From Forficula auricularia (taxonomy: Eukaryota; Arthropoda; Insecta; Dermaptera; Forficulidae), in the NCBI GenBank assembly GCA_024734495.1, contig JALMQS010000091.1, positions 437,282 through 501,281 of the forward strand: 64,000 bases of DNA. Reading direction: 5' to 3'. The notes under the pieces were generated by a model, which saw only the letters and a list, made by a program, of their open reading frames with translations, was not told where the DNA came from and did not search any database. The position numbers were made by a program, and so were the translations under genes. Positions 27,380 to 37,000 of this stretch are shown in pieces (position 1 is the first letter of the stretch; the number at the start of each line of letters is the position of its first letter).

Positions 27380-27956
27380 GATGCTAATTTAAAGAATAAA
27401 AAAATATGGGATGATTTGGCATCGGAATTTAATTGGGGATTCCAATCGTTTCCGAACTAATTTTATTCTACGAAATAAATATAAAAATTTAACTATTTTA
27501 TTAGAAATATCTACTTTATTTGATTTTAGTTTGAATTTTTTTTAATTTAATCTATTAGATATTTACTTTTAAAAAATATACTTATATAATGAATTCTTTT
27601 GTTTTATTCTAATTCCGTGTTAACATAAATTAAAATTCTATATACATTTATATAGGTATATTTGGCTATATTTAATATTATATAATAATAATAATAATAA
27701 TATTATAAAAATAAATAATATAACGATTTGTTTTGAATTCTTTTGATTTGAAACTCTAACCTATAAAATGTTTTTCTAATGTAAATAAACACAGGGTTAT
27801 CCCCAGGATAAAGGTTAACCCATCAAGTTCGGAGAGTTAAAGATAGGGGGGTTAAGTCTGCGATCACCCCATGTTTTTTTTTATGAAACATATTTCGAGA
27901 GCTAACCCCAGGGTCTTCCCTAGCATAGGATCATCTTAGTTTTATGAAACTGGCCC
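27380..27956 (+). mobile_element. PIF/Harbinger element, 5'-truncated by array start
   Basis: Only the right part is present, ending ATGAAACTGGCCC at 27956 followed by TTA. The last 26 codons of the Myb/SANT-like ORF (from GATGCTAATTTAAAG) are the first bases of the array. Confidence 0.85.
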
Positions 27957-27975
27957 TTAGAGGCAAAAACGTATA

Positions 27976-28190
27976 TGTGAGTTTTTTATCTTGAGAAAGT
28001 CTTATAACTCAAAAACAGTGGATTGTATGAAAAAAAGTTTCAAATAAAAGATTATTTATATGAAGGGGGAAACTAATCTACGATATTGTTTGTCGACGTA
28101 GAACAAGCTTTCAAGGGTATTTTGACCTCAACTTCTGTTTTTTAAAGGGAAACCTATATGTTTTTGTACATATTCTGAATCTACACAAAA
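27976..28190 (+). repeat. Dispersed repeat (GTGAGTTTTTTATCTTGAG), array copies
   Basis: Same family as 23664-24900. Later units carry it about 6.12 kb apart (for example from 34101, 40226, 46349, 52471, 57475). It contains no open frame. Confidence 0.7.
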
Positions 28191-28740
28191 AACTGAACAA
28201 CTTTTATTAGAACTATTTTTTTATACCACATCAAACAAAAAAAAAATTAAATAAATTATATCTCAAAAAAAAAAAAATTATAATAATTATTTTTAACAAT
28301 CATTCAACCTAATTATCAAATAATAATGATGAAATATTTAATTATTTAATAATTTTTGGACACTCTTCTGAGGCATTCAAGAATTTATTGCAAGTCTTCT
28401 GGATGAATTGAATTCCAGTTCAAATTTCCTTATTTTGACCGATTCATTTCAGTTTCTTCGTAGCCTTTACATTTCTTGTTTTTTTTAAACAGATTTACAA
28501 CACAGTAAAATGAAGCTTGTGAGGGTGTATTCTTATCAGGAAAACGCTCGGCAACCATTTCATTTAATAAATATTTATTTAATAATTAATTAATTAATAA
28601 TTATTATTTGAATTTTTAGTTAAATAATTGTTAAAAATAATTATTAAGATTATTTTTTGAGATCTAATTAATTTAATATTATGTTTATTTGATGTCGTTT
28701 AAAAAAATAGTTCTTATGAAAGTCGCTCATTTTTTTAGGC
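28186..28740 (-). mobile_element. Tc1/mariner-like remnant with ~170-bp inverted arms
   Basis: The left arm (28186-28350; ACTGAACAACTTTTATTAG..) is inverted at 28560-28740 (..TAGTTCTTATGAAAGTCGCTC). The interior read on the minus strand gives WNSIHPEDLQ and LECLRRVSKNY, resembling the C-terminal end of Tc1-like transposases (pattern W..I..E....L..SM..R). Only a short piece is left. It is repeated in each array unit; unit 6 has an insertion at its right end. Confidence 0.55.
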
Positions 28741-28809
28741 AACTCCCCATAATTTTTGGAACACTGTTTACAGTACCCCAAGCGGGCAGCTCCGGAACTA
28801 AAATAGCGA

Positions 28810-28850
28810 GCGGGAAATTTATATATATATATATTATTACATATTGGAAT
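28810..28850 (+). promoter_or_regulatory. Promoter-like motif pair (E2F-like site and TATA run)
   Basis: AGCGGGAAATTT contains the E2F consensus half GCGGGAAA, immediately followed by a TATATATATATA run. It lies about 500 bp upstream of the first candidate exon of the LRR gene. Present in every unit. Pure motif match. Confidence 0.25.
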
Positions 28851-28932
28851 TTGAATTATAATTAAAATCTAAATAACCGACAAGAAAAAAGTGGTGTTAT
28901 GCCTTATTATTAAAATAAATTAAAAGATAAAA

Positions 28933-29175
28933 ATGTGTGTTTTTTTGTCAAAAAAGAATAAAACTAACACCTATTTAAAAGAGAATTGTATCCTCAAAAA
29001 AATTAGATACATATATATAAATAAAAACATCTCCAAATTAATAAAGAAATTACATTTTTTTATTGTTAAATTTCATGAATCTACCGTCGGTTCGGAAATA
29101 ATTCTGCGGAGAAGAATCCGACAAGAAACTCAACAAATGACATATTATGATACAATATTATACACTTCCAAATAA
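28933..29175 (+). CDS. Unrecognised 80-codon open frame, uncertain
   Basis: The frame opens MCVFLSKKNKTNTYLKEN, is rich in K and I, and its C-terminal half includes KFHESTVGSEIILRRRIRQE, less AT-biased than the rest. Copies at 35057, 41184, 47303 and 53425; the frame is broken in unit 6 by small indels near 59045. No domain is recognised. It may be a non-coding stretch or part of an old exon. Confidence 0.2.
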   Translation: MCVFLSKKNKTNTYLKENCILKKIRYIYINKNISKLIKKLHFFIVKFHESTVGSEIILRRRIRQETQQMTYYDTILYTSK

Positions 29176-29351
29176 ACATATAGAACAAAAAAAAAAAAAA
29201 TCTTTTATAAAAAACAATCCAAACAATTATTCTCTTTGTCAATGGAATTTAATTTGATTTAAAAAAAAAAGTAATTTTTCATATTCCTCAGATAAAGCAA
29301 CTATTATTTTATATTTTTATTTTTTAAAAACAAATTAATTTACATTGACAA

Positions 29352-29370
29352 ATGGAAAATTTTTCGAAAA
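29352..29370 (+). CDS. Candidate first coding exon of the LRR-like gene
   Basis: ATGGAAAATTTTTCGAAAA encodes MENFSK plus one base and is followed by a strong donor GTGAGT (29371). Splicing to the acceptor TTTCAG at 30857-30862 joins in phase (A + AT makes N) to LIMIRLAKIF. It is equally placed in all units. Inference from splice motifs and phase only. Confidence 0.4.
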
Positions 29371-29433
29371 GTGAGTCTCTCTTATTTTCATAAGTTGTCA
29401 CTCTGCAGAAATTCAATAGATTATTCCTTAGAT

Positions 29434-29470
29434 CAGTGGTTCCAAACATTTTTTTGACCAGGGGCCATTG
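29434..29470 (+). repeat. hAT terminal-repeat remnant
   Basis: CAGTGGTTCCAAACATTTTT resembles a hAT 5' end (compare CAGTGGTTCCCAACC at 22355). No matching 3' end is seen in the unit. Confidence 0.45.
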
Positions 29471-29584
29471 AATTTAGGACTTACGAGGTTTTGTAAGATC
29501 AGCGACGATATATAGAATCGGTTCTGGAAAACGCCTCTAATGAACTTTTTTAAATCGATCATATTTTGGTTTTTTTAGGGGTTT

Positions 29585-29806
29585 TTGACGTTACTCTTAG
29601 GGAGAAAAAAATGTGGTGTTGGATACCCTGGTTCCCCTTCCATCTCTCAACCTGATAGGTCAGTTTTAACAACAACTCCCTCTACCGACGTCCCTGAGAG
29701 TATACTATTTATAATAAAAGCTCAGTATTCAGATTTACATTATCAGTCTTCACCTGAAGCTAGAAACATTACATTCTCGAAAAGTGAGTGTCTCTCTTTA
29801 ACTTGA
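29585..29806 (+). CDS. 73-codon open frame, possible alternative 5' exon of the LRR-like gene
   Basis: Opens MTLLLGRKKCGVGYPGSPS; rich in S, T and P in the middle. Its end reads ARNITFSK and then a GTGAGT donor at 29784, in the same phase as the MENFSK donor, so it could also splice in frame to the acceptor at 30862. Identical copies at 35711, 41836, 47955, 54077 and 59623. No domain is recognised. Confidence 0.3.
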   Translation: MTLLLGRKKCGVGYPGSPSISQPDRSVLTTTPSTDVPESILFIIKAQYSDLHYQSSPEARNITFSKSECLSLT

Positions 29807-29992
29807 ATCTCTTTCGTGTCCTGGAGTATTACTCTTAATTTGGAGCTCGACCCCGATATTCTAGTTTTGGAACCAGAATTGAACAGTTTCATCTGAGATT
29901 GGTATAACCCATTTTGGTCTCCCTTGCTCACAATTCATTTGGCTCTTCAACTGCAGACACGTGGTCAAAGTTTCAACTCTACATACACCAAA

Positions 29993-29998
29993 CGTAAG
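29993..29998 (+). promoter_or_regulatory. Strong splice-donor motif upstream of the LRR-like gene
   Basis: CAAAC|GTAAGTA is a near-consensus donor. The preceding stretch begins after CTTCAACTGCAG, which could be an acceptor. It could end a 5' UTR exon that splices to 30863, in which case translation starts at the ATG at 30871. Confidence 0.35.
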
Positions 29999-30134
29999 TA
30001 CCATGCTTTTTAATTATTTATTTTTTAAAACATAATTAATTAACAGTGAAAGCATAGATTTAAGTATCTTTTTGAGAAAAAAGATGGAAATTATTTCAAA
30101 AATTATATGAATATTTGTAAAAATTTTAACGGTC

Positions 30135-30723
30135 TCATCTTCAACAAAATTGTTTTTGATGGGTTTTTTTCGTAATCAAATTAATTATTCTCAGGTAAAC
30201 AAATCCTATTCTTAGGGATTTAAAAAAGGTTTCCCTTTTCTTTTGTGCCCAGGCAGACAATGGGTTGCCTTAATATTATACATTGTTCTCAAAGGCCTTG
30301 ACGAAGTATTGTGATTGTGGTTTTTAACATATTTTGTTCAACCTAAACGTTAGAAATATTAATAATTATAAAGAATTTTATTTATTTAATAGAATAAAAA
30401 ATAATCACGAATTTATTTAAAAATATATTTCGCATATGCAGGTCTCAATTTTCTGAATAAATAACACATTTTGATAGGTTTTATTTATTAACAATTGGAT
30501 GAATAAAAATGAATCATATGGTTGAATCAAAACAGGTGCAGTGGTGGGGGGTGGGGGTACAGTGGTCGAATATTATATATTTTTGTATTTTTTTTTAAAT
30601 TTGAAAACGGCTCTCAAATAAAAATCGACATTTTTATCAGAATTATAAATTAAAAATAATATAAAAATAAAGCTTTTAACTGAAGGAAGAAGTTAGCGAG
30701 CATCGCTCGGTGCCTCCAGGTAC
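30135..30723 (+). mobile_element. Helitron-like 3' part in the likely intron of the LRR-like gene
   Basis: Shares GGTCTCATCTTC, AATTGTTTTTGATGGGTTTT and AGGCAGACAATG with the element at 7522-8265, and ends with the hairpin GCGAGCATCGCTCGG-type sequence and TCCAGGTACT. Repeated in all units. Confidence 0.55.
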
Positions 30724-30870
30724 TTGGAGTAAATTTAAGAGTAGGGGCAAGTGTATGGTGTGGTCATGTGGGTGGCCACACCAGTTTACTCGTATGTATA
30801 AATTGAAACTAAATAAATAATTCGTCTTTTGTATGGTGACCTTCTTCTACTATATGTTTCAGATTTGATA

Positions 30871-31869
30871 ATGATTCGGCTGGCAAAAATATTCACTCCT
30901 GAGGGGCTGAATGAGCAGTACGAAATCATGCTGGAGGCGCTCAAAGAAAATTCTGGACTGGACGAGCAGAGGAATTTTTTAAATTCTATACTCCCTAGAC
31001 AGAAGTATAAGTTGCTGACGAGGTTCCTCTCGGTTAAAGAATCTAATAGCGATGACGTCATCTTAAGATGTCTTGAAATATTCCTTGACGAGTGGACACG
31101 TTTTATAGGCTTTGAACGTTTTTTCTCTGATGAACGAAATGTTATATCAATTTTAGAATTAATAACGAAACAGTGTCCGAATATCGAAACGGTCGATTTG
31201 AGAAATTTAGTGATCTCTCGTGGGATGATAAAAAATTTCCTAACTTTTCTGAAACAGACCCCACAGATGAAATCTCTCCGAGTGGAGTGTTATTTCGATA
31301 ACTGTCCAATCTATCACCTTTTATTCGAGGAGAATTTTAACCAGCTTGATGAGGATGTTCGAAATGCACTTCTCAAAATCGAGTATTTCGAAGGAACATT
31401 TTCAAGCCCATTCGAGTGTGTCAGACACTTGAAACTCCTACCGAAATTGAAAAGTTTAGGCAGGCAACAGCAATTAAGTGACCTGTTACCCTTAATTACT
31501 TTTGATGATGAAATTCCGAAAAAATTATCCAACTTAATCGAATTTTATGATGAAAGTACAAGCATAACAACAATAGAATGTCTTGCGAATTTGTGTACAA
31601 GTGTAAAAAAAATATATCTATTCCAGCCAGAAAAAAACGTCATAGGAATTTTACAGAAATTTCCATTACTCACCCAAATAGAAATATTTTCAGATGATCC
31701 CGATTTTGTTAGTGAACTCAACAGTTTGTTATCAATACAAAATTTCGGCATAAATATTGAACGTTTAATATTATATTTCCCAGACGAGATTGAATTTGAC
31801 CCAAAGATTTTGCAGGATTTATGCCCAGAAATTGTACAATTAATCCTAAATGATGTAATCATTGTTTAA
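30871..31869 (+). CDS. LRR-like protein, array copy 1
   Basis: The open frame runs 30829-31869 (346 codons), but a TTTCAG acceptor at 30857-30862 suggests the first 11 codons are intron, so I start at the ATG at 30871 (332 residues). Degenerate leucine-rich repeats appear as CPNIETVDL (102-110), TPQMKSLRV (130-138), LPKLKSLG (190-197), CTSVKKIYL (242-250), FPLLTQIEI (264-272), GINIERLIL (293-301) and CPEIVQLIL (318-326). The spacing is near 25 residues, like F-box/LRR proteins that have expanded in some arthropods. There is no F-box, signal peptide or membrane segment, so substrate and partner are unknown. An AATAAA overlaps the stop and another lies at 32039. Upstream exons at 29352 or 29585 may add residues. 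Function cannot be given. Confidence 0.75.
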   Translation: MIRLAKIFTPEGLNEQYEIMLEALKENSGLDEQRNFLNSILPRQKYKLLTRFLSVKESNSDDVILRCLEIFLDEWTRFIGFERFFSDERNVISILELITKQCPNIETVDLRNLVISRGMIKNFLTFLKQTPQMKSLRVECYFDNCPIYHLLFEENFNQLDEDVRNALLKIEYFEGTFSSPFECVRHLKLLPKLKSLGRQQQLSDLLPLITFDDEIPKKLSNLIEFYDESTSITTIECLANLCTSVKKIYLFQPEKNVIGILQKFPLLTQIEIFSDDPDFVSELNSLLSIQNFGINIERLILYFPDEIEFDPKILQDLCPEIVQLILNDVIIV

Positions 31870-32038
31870 TAAAGTTGATGAAATATTAAATTCATGTTCA
31901 GCTATTAGGATGGCTTAAAAATCCCTCCTATCCAAACGAGTATTTTCTCCAGAGGACTGAGGGGGTCCACTTACCTAAATAATTTATTTCTATTGTCTTT
32001 AATATTAAGTTCACTTCACAATGTAATCAATTTATCAT

Positions 32039-32046
32039 AAATAAAA
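32039..32046 (+). terminator. Candidate poly(A) signal of the LRR-like gene
   Basis: AAATAAAA about 170 bp after the stop, followed by a T-rich stretch. Another AATAAA overlaps the stop codon (31868-31873). Repeated in each unit. Confidence 0.4.
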
Positions 32047-32124
32047 TACATTTTGTATAAACTAAAATAATTTTATTTACTGTAGTATGTAAATCATGTT
32101 CCTTACTATTTTATACATTATTTT

Positions 32125-32590
32125 TTTTTATATACAGGGCGTCCTAAACCGTCAACAGGGATAGTCAAGTCCAGTTTATAACAGCAAAGAATCTAATAAA
32201 ATTCTCCAACCCCCCCCCCACTCTTACTAAAGGACTATTATTCCTATGAAAGGCTGCTTATTTTTCTGAACATAGCCTTTATCATTAGATTAATTAATAA
32301 AGTAAAGGGCGCACAGACTAACTAACTAACAGACATTTTGACAAAACAATTATTATCTCGAAAAATATAATTTTTTCGATGTTCACTTATTAGAGCTTTT
32401 TTGTAGAGCGAAATGCCCTGGTTTCACTCAACTTTTTTTAATCAAAATAGTTTCAGCCGTTTTTGAGATATTTCGAAAAAAAAGAAGGAAAAAAAACACT
32501 TTTTTCATGCACGATTACAATACTTGACCATACCCTGTATGGTAAAGTAAAAACTGATTCTGAACTAAATACCGAAACGTCATGAATTAA
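32125..32590 (+). repeat. Mariner-like end and simple repeats, array copies
   Basis: TATACAGGGCGTCCTAAACC (32131) resembles mariner-type termini. A C run (32211-32219), an ACTAACTAACTAAC run (about 32317) and TACCCTGTATGGTAAAG (32530) follow. No ORF. Confidence 0.4.
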
Positions 32591-32740
32591 CTAGATATAC
32601 ATTTTCTGATTTCCCTATTAAGGTTGTCTAACTTGAAAGAATTTTCTATCGATTTTTTTTTTTTGAAAAATGTAAAACTTGAAATTATTGTTAATACTAA
32701 AAATCTTATTAAATTAAACGAGCAATTCTTGTATATATTA
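32591..32740 (+). pseudogene. Relic of an LRR-coding exon downstream of the LRR-like gene
   Basis: The plus frame reads LDIHFLISLLRLSNLKEFSI, then KLEIIVNTKNLIKLNEQFLY, with an LRR-like rhythm. It then runs into a Helitron-type 5' sequence (TATATAGAATCGGTTTCTCG, about 32740). A T run inside it varies from 10 to 12 between units and breaks the frame, so it is not under coding constraint now. Possibly the old C-terminal exon. Copies in units 2, 3, 4 and 6; lost in unit 5. Confidence 0.4.
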
Positions 32741-32830
32741 TATAGAATCGGTTTCTCGAAAACCGCTCTAACGATTTCGCTAAAAATTGGTGAGCTTATC
32801 AAGTCTCATGAGTTATTAGCCGTGTAAAAA
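32741..32830 (+). mobile_element. Helitron-like 5' end fragment, array copies
   Basis: TATATAGAATCGGTTTCTCG followed by AAAACCGCTCTAACGATTT matches the start of the Helitron-like segment in the extra block of unit 6 (58448-58490). A more decayed version is at 29508-29550. Confidence 0.5.
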
Positions 32831-32957
32831 TTTCAATCCGATTGAAATAAGGAAGGGGGGGTGTAAATTAGTCATGTCGCAAAATAAATATAATAATCGT
32901 TCATATCTCGTCTTCGGTAAGTCGCAGAGACTTGAAATTTGAAACTTAAGCTATTTA

Positions 32958-34080
32958 GGGCCAGTTTCATAAAAAAAAAAAACTAATCCTCGGCTTACTC
33001 AACTCTAGGTTGAGAGTTACCCCGGAGTTTCAAACAATATGAATTTCATCAAACAAAATAGGGTCGAGTTAGCTCACCCTGAGTCAAGGGTAGGAAAATA
33101 GGTTGGCAACGGCCAAATTCCCTAGATTTTAGTTATTTTTATTTTTAGAAAAAAAACCAATTAAGTTTAGATTTTTTTTGTTTTGTATTCATTTCATTCA
33201 AATAAATGAATGTCTTGTATTCTTTTATTATTTAAAACCAATCAAATTTTTTTTTCGATTTAATCATATGAAAATAAAGTGGTAAAAAAGTAAATATATA
33301 GATACAACAAAACTGAGACAAATCATGTAATTTTAAAAATTTGAAATGTATTAAATAAGTGAATATTAAATTTTAGATAGAATATGGACCAATCTTCAAT
33401 TAAGAGTAAAAGATTTCCCAATTTCACAATAGAAGAGGAGAAACGTCTTGTTTTTCTCGTTAATAAATATAAAGATGTGTTAGAATCTAAGCGTTCAGAT
33501 TCCGATGCTAATTTAAAGAATAAAAAAATATGGGATGATTTGGCATCGGAATTTAATTGGGGATTCCAATCGTTTCCGAACTAATTTTATTCTACGAAAT
33601 AAATATAAAAATTTAACTATTTTATTAGAAATATCTACTTTATTTGATTTTAGTTTGAATTTTTTTTAATTTAATCTATTAGATATTTACTTTTAAAAAA
33701 TATACTTATATAATGAATTCTTTTGTTTTATTCTAATTCCGTGTTAACATAAATTAAAATTCTATATACATTTATATAGGTATATTTGGCTATATTTAAT
33801 ATTATATAATAATAATAATAATAATATTATAAAAATAAATAATATAACGATTTGTTTTGAATTCTTTTGATTTGAAACTCTAACCTATAAAATGTTTTTC
33901 TAATGTAAATAAACACAGGGTTATCCCCAGGATAAAGGTTAACCCATCAAGTTCGGAGAGTTAAAGATAGGGGGGTTAAGTCTGCGATCACCCCATGTTT
34001 TTTTTTATGAAACATATTTCGAGAGCTAACCCCAGGGTCTTCCCTAGCATAGGATCATCTTAGTTTTATGAAACTGGCCC
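32958..34080 (+). mobile_element. PIF/Harbinger element across units 1/2, 1.1 kb
   Basis: Perfect 17-bp inverted ends GGGCCAGTTTCATAAAA are flanked on both sides by TTA, the target duplication typical of PIF/Harbinger. The element keeps one ORF (33384-33584), a Myb/SANT-like domain, and no DDE transposase, so it is non-autonomous. GGTTAACCC/GGGTTAACTC-like words repeat near the ends. Confidence 0.85.
33384..33584 (+). CDS. Myb/SANT-like DNA-binding protein fragment of Harbinger, copy 1
   Basis: 66 residues: KRFPNFTIEEEKRLVFLVNK, then YKDVLESKRSDSDANLKNKK and IWDDLASEFN. This is the N-terminal part of the Myb/SANT-like (zeste-type) domain that the second Harbinger gene encodes, which in autonomous elements helps bring transposase to the ends. 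Usual proteins are two to four times longer, so this is truncated after the first helices. Not expected to be sufficient for mobility. Confidence 0.6.
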   Translation: MDQSSIKSKRFPNFTIEEEKRLVFLVNKYKDVLESKRSDSDANLKNKKIWDDLASEFNWGFQSFPN

Positions 34081-37000
34081 TTAGAGGCAAAAACGTATAT
34101 GTGAGTTTTTTATCTTGAGAAAGTCTTATAACTCAAAAACAGTGGATTGTATGAAAAAAAGTTTCAAATAAAAGATTATTTATATGAAGGGGGAAACTAA
34201 TCTACGATATTGTTTGTCGACGTAGAACAAGCTTTCAAGGGTATTTTGACCTCAACTTCTGTTTTTTAAAGGGAAACCTATATGTTTTTGTACATATTCT
34301 GAATCTACACAAAAAACTGAACAACTTTTATTAGAACTATTTTTTTATACCACATCAAACAAAAAAAAAATTAAATAAATTATATCTCAAAAAAAAAAAA
34401 ATTATAATAATTATTTTTAACAATCATTCAACCTAATTATCAAATAATAATGATGAAATATTTAATTATTTAATAATTTTTGGACACTCTTCTGAGGCAT
34501 TCAAGAATTTATTGCAAGTCTTCTGGATGAATTGAATTCCAGTTCAAATTTCCTTATTTTGACCGATTCATTTCAGTTTCTTCGTAGCCTTTACATTTCT
34601 TGTTTTTTTTAAACAGATTTACAACACAATAAAATGAAGCTTGTGAGGGTGTATTCTTATCAGGAAAACGCTCGGCAACCATTTCATTTAATAAATATTT
34701 ATTTAATAATTAATTAATTAATAATTATTATTTGAATTTTTAGTTAAATAATTGTTAAAAATAATTATTAAGATTATTTTTTGAGATCTAATTAATTTAA
34801 TATTATGTTTATTTGATGTCGTTTAAAAAAATAGTTCTTATGAAAGTCGCTCATTTTTTTAGGCAACTCCCCATAATTTTTGGAACACTGTTTACAGTAC
34901 CCCAAGCGGGCAGCTCCGGAACTAAAATAGCGAGCGGGAAATTTATATATATATATATTATTACATATTGGAATTTGAATTATAATTAAAATCTAAATAA
35001 CCGACAAGAAAAAAGTGGTGTTATGCCTTATTATTAAAATAAATTAAAAGATAAAAATGTGTGTTTTTTTGTCAAAAAAGAATAAAACTAACACCTATTT
35101 AAAAGAGAATTGTATCCTCAAAAAAATTAGATACATATATATAAATAAAAAATTCTCCAAATTAATAAAGAAATTAAATTTTTTTATTGTTAAATTTCAT
35201 GAATCTACCGTCGGTTCGGAAATAATTCTGCGGAGAAGAATCCGACAAGAAACTCAACAAATGACATATTATGATACAATATTATACACTTCCAAATAAA
35301 CATATAGAACAAAAAAAAAAAAAAATCTTTTATAAAAAACAATCCAAACAATTATTCTCTTTGTCAATGGAATTTAATTTGATTTAAAAAAAAAAAGTAA
35401 TTTTTCATATTCCTCAGATAAAGCAACTATTATTTTATATTTTTATTTTTTAAAAACAAATTAATTTACATTGACAAATGGAAAATTTTTCGAAAAGTGA
35501 GTCTCTCTTATTTTCATAAGTTGTCACTCTGCAGAAATTCAATAGATTATTCCTTAGATCAGTGGTTCCAAACATTTTTTTGACCAGGGGCCATTGAATT
35601 TAGGACTTACGAGGTTTTGTAAGATCAGCGACGATATATAGAATCGGTTCTGGAAAACGCCTCTAATGAACTTTTTTAAATCGATCATATTTTGGTTTTT
35701 TTAGGGGTTTTTGACGTTACTCTTAGGGAGAAAAAAATGTGGTGTTGGATACCCTGGTTCCCCTTCCATCTCTCAACCTGATAGGTCAGTTTTAACAACA
35801 ACTCCCTCTACCGACGTCCCTGAGAGTATACTATTTATAATAAAAGCTCAGTATTCAGATTTACATTATCAGTCTTCACCTGAAGCTAGAAACATTACAT
35901 TCTCGAAAAGTGAGTGTCTCTCTTTAACTTGAATCTCTTTCGTGTCCTGGAGTATTACTCTTAATTTGGAGCTCGACCCCGATATTCTAGTTTTGGAACC
36001 AGAATTGAACAGTTTCATCTGAGATTGGTATAACCCATTTTGGTCTCCCTTGCTCACAATTCATTTGGCTCTTCAACTGCAGACACGTGGTCAAAGTTTC
36101 AACTCTACATACACCAAACGTAAGTACCATGCTTTTTAATTATTTATTTTTTAAAACATAATTAATTAACAGTGAAAGCATAGATTTAAGTATCTTTTTG
36201 AGAAAAAAGATGGAAATTATTTCAAAAATTATATGAATATTTGTAAAAATTTTAACGGTCTCATCTTCAACAAAATTGTTTTTGATGGGTTTTTTTCGTA
36301 ATCAAATTAATTATTCTCAGGTAAACAAATCCTATTCTTAGGGATTTAAAAAAGGTTTCCCTTTTCTTTTGTGCCCAGGCAGACAATGGGTTGCCTTAAT
36401 ATTATACATTGTTCTCAAAGGCCTTGACGAAGTATTGTGATTGTGGTTTTTAACATATTTTGTTCAACCTAAACGTTAGAAATATTAATAATTATAAAGA
36501 ATTTTATTTATTTAATAGAATAAAAAATAATCACGAATTTATTTAAAAATATATTTCGTATATGCAGGTCTCAATTTTCTGAATAAATAACACATTTTGA
36601 TAGGTTTTATTTATTAACAATTGGATGAATAAAAATGAATCATATGGTTGAATCAAAACAGGTGCAGTGGTGGGGGGTGGGGGTACAGTGGTCGAATATT
36701 ATATATTTTTGTATTTTTTTTTAAATTTGAAAACGGCTCTCAAATAAAAATCGACATTTTTATCAGAATTATAAATTAAAAATAATATAAAAATAAAGCT
36801 TTTAACTGAAGGAAGAAGTTAGCGAGCATCGCTCGGTGCCTCCAGGTACTTGGAGTAAATTTAAGAGTAGGGGCAAGTGTATGGTGTGGTCATGTGGGTG
36901 GCCACACCAGTTTACTCGTATGTATAAATTGAAACTAAATAAATAATTCGTCTTTTGTATGGTGACCTTCTTCTACTATATGTTTCAGATTTGATAATGA

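Larger units (their letters stand above)
27380..33503 (+). repeat. Array unit 1
   Basis: Left-most copy. It starts inside the Harbinger element, so its own first Harbinger is 5'-truncated. Private changes include ACACAGTAAAATG (28502; others ACACAATAAAATG), CGCATATGC (30430; others CGTATATGC) and a missing base in TCAAGGGTAGG (33084; others TCAAGGAGTAGG). Confidence 0.95.

Noticed and set aside
30829..30870. Starting the LRR-like protein at the upstream ATG (346 residues)
   Set aside because: A TTTCAG acceptor lies between this ATG and the next one, and upstream donors match its phase, so the first codons are probably intron. The longer form is not excluded.
31314..31862. Minus-strand frames opposite the LRR-like gene (72 and 105 codons, in all units)
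   Set aside because: Shadows of the plus-strand coding frame; serine-rich composition as expected from the complement.
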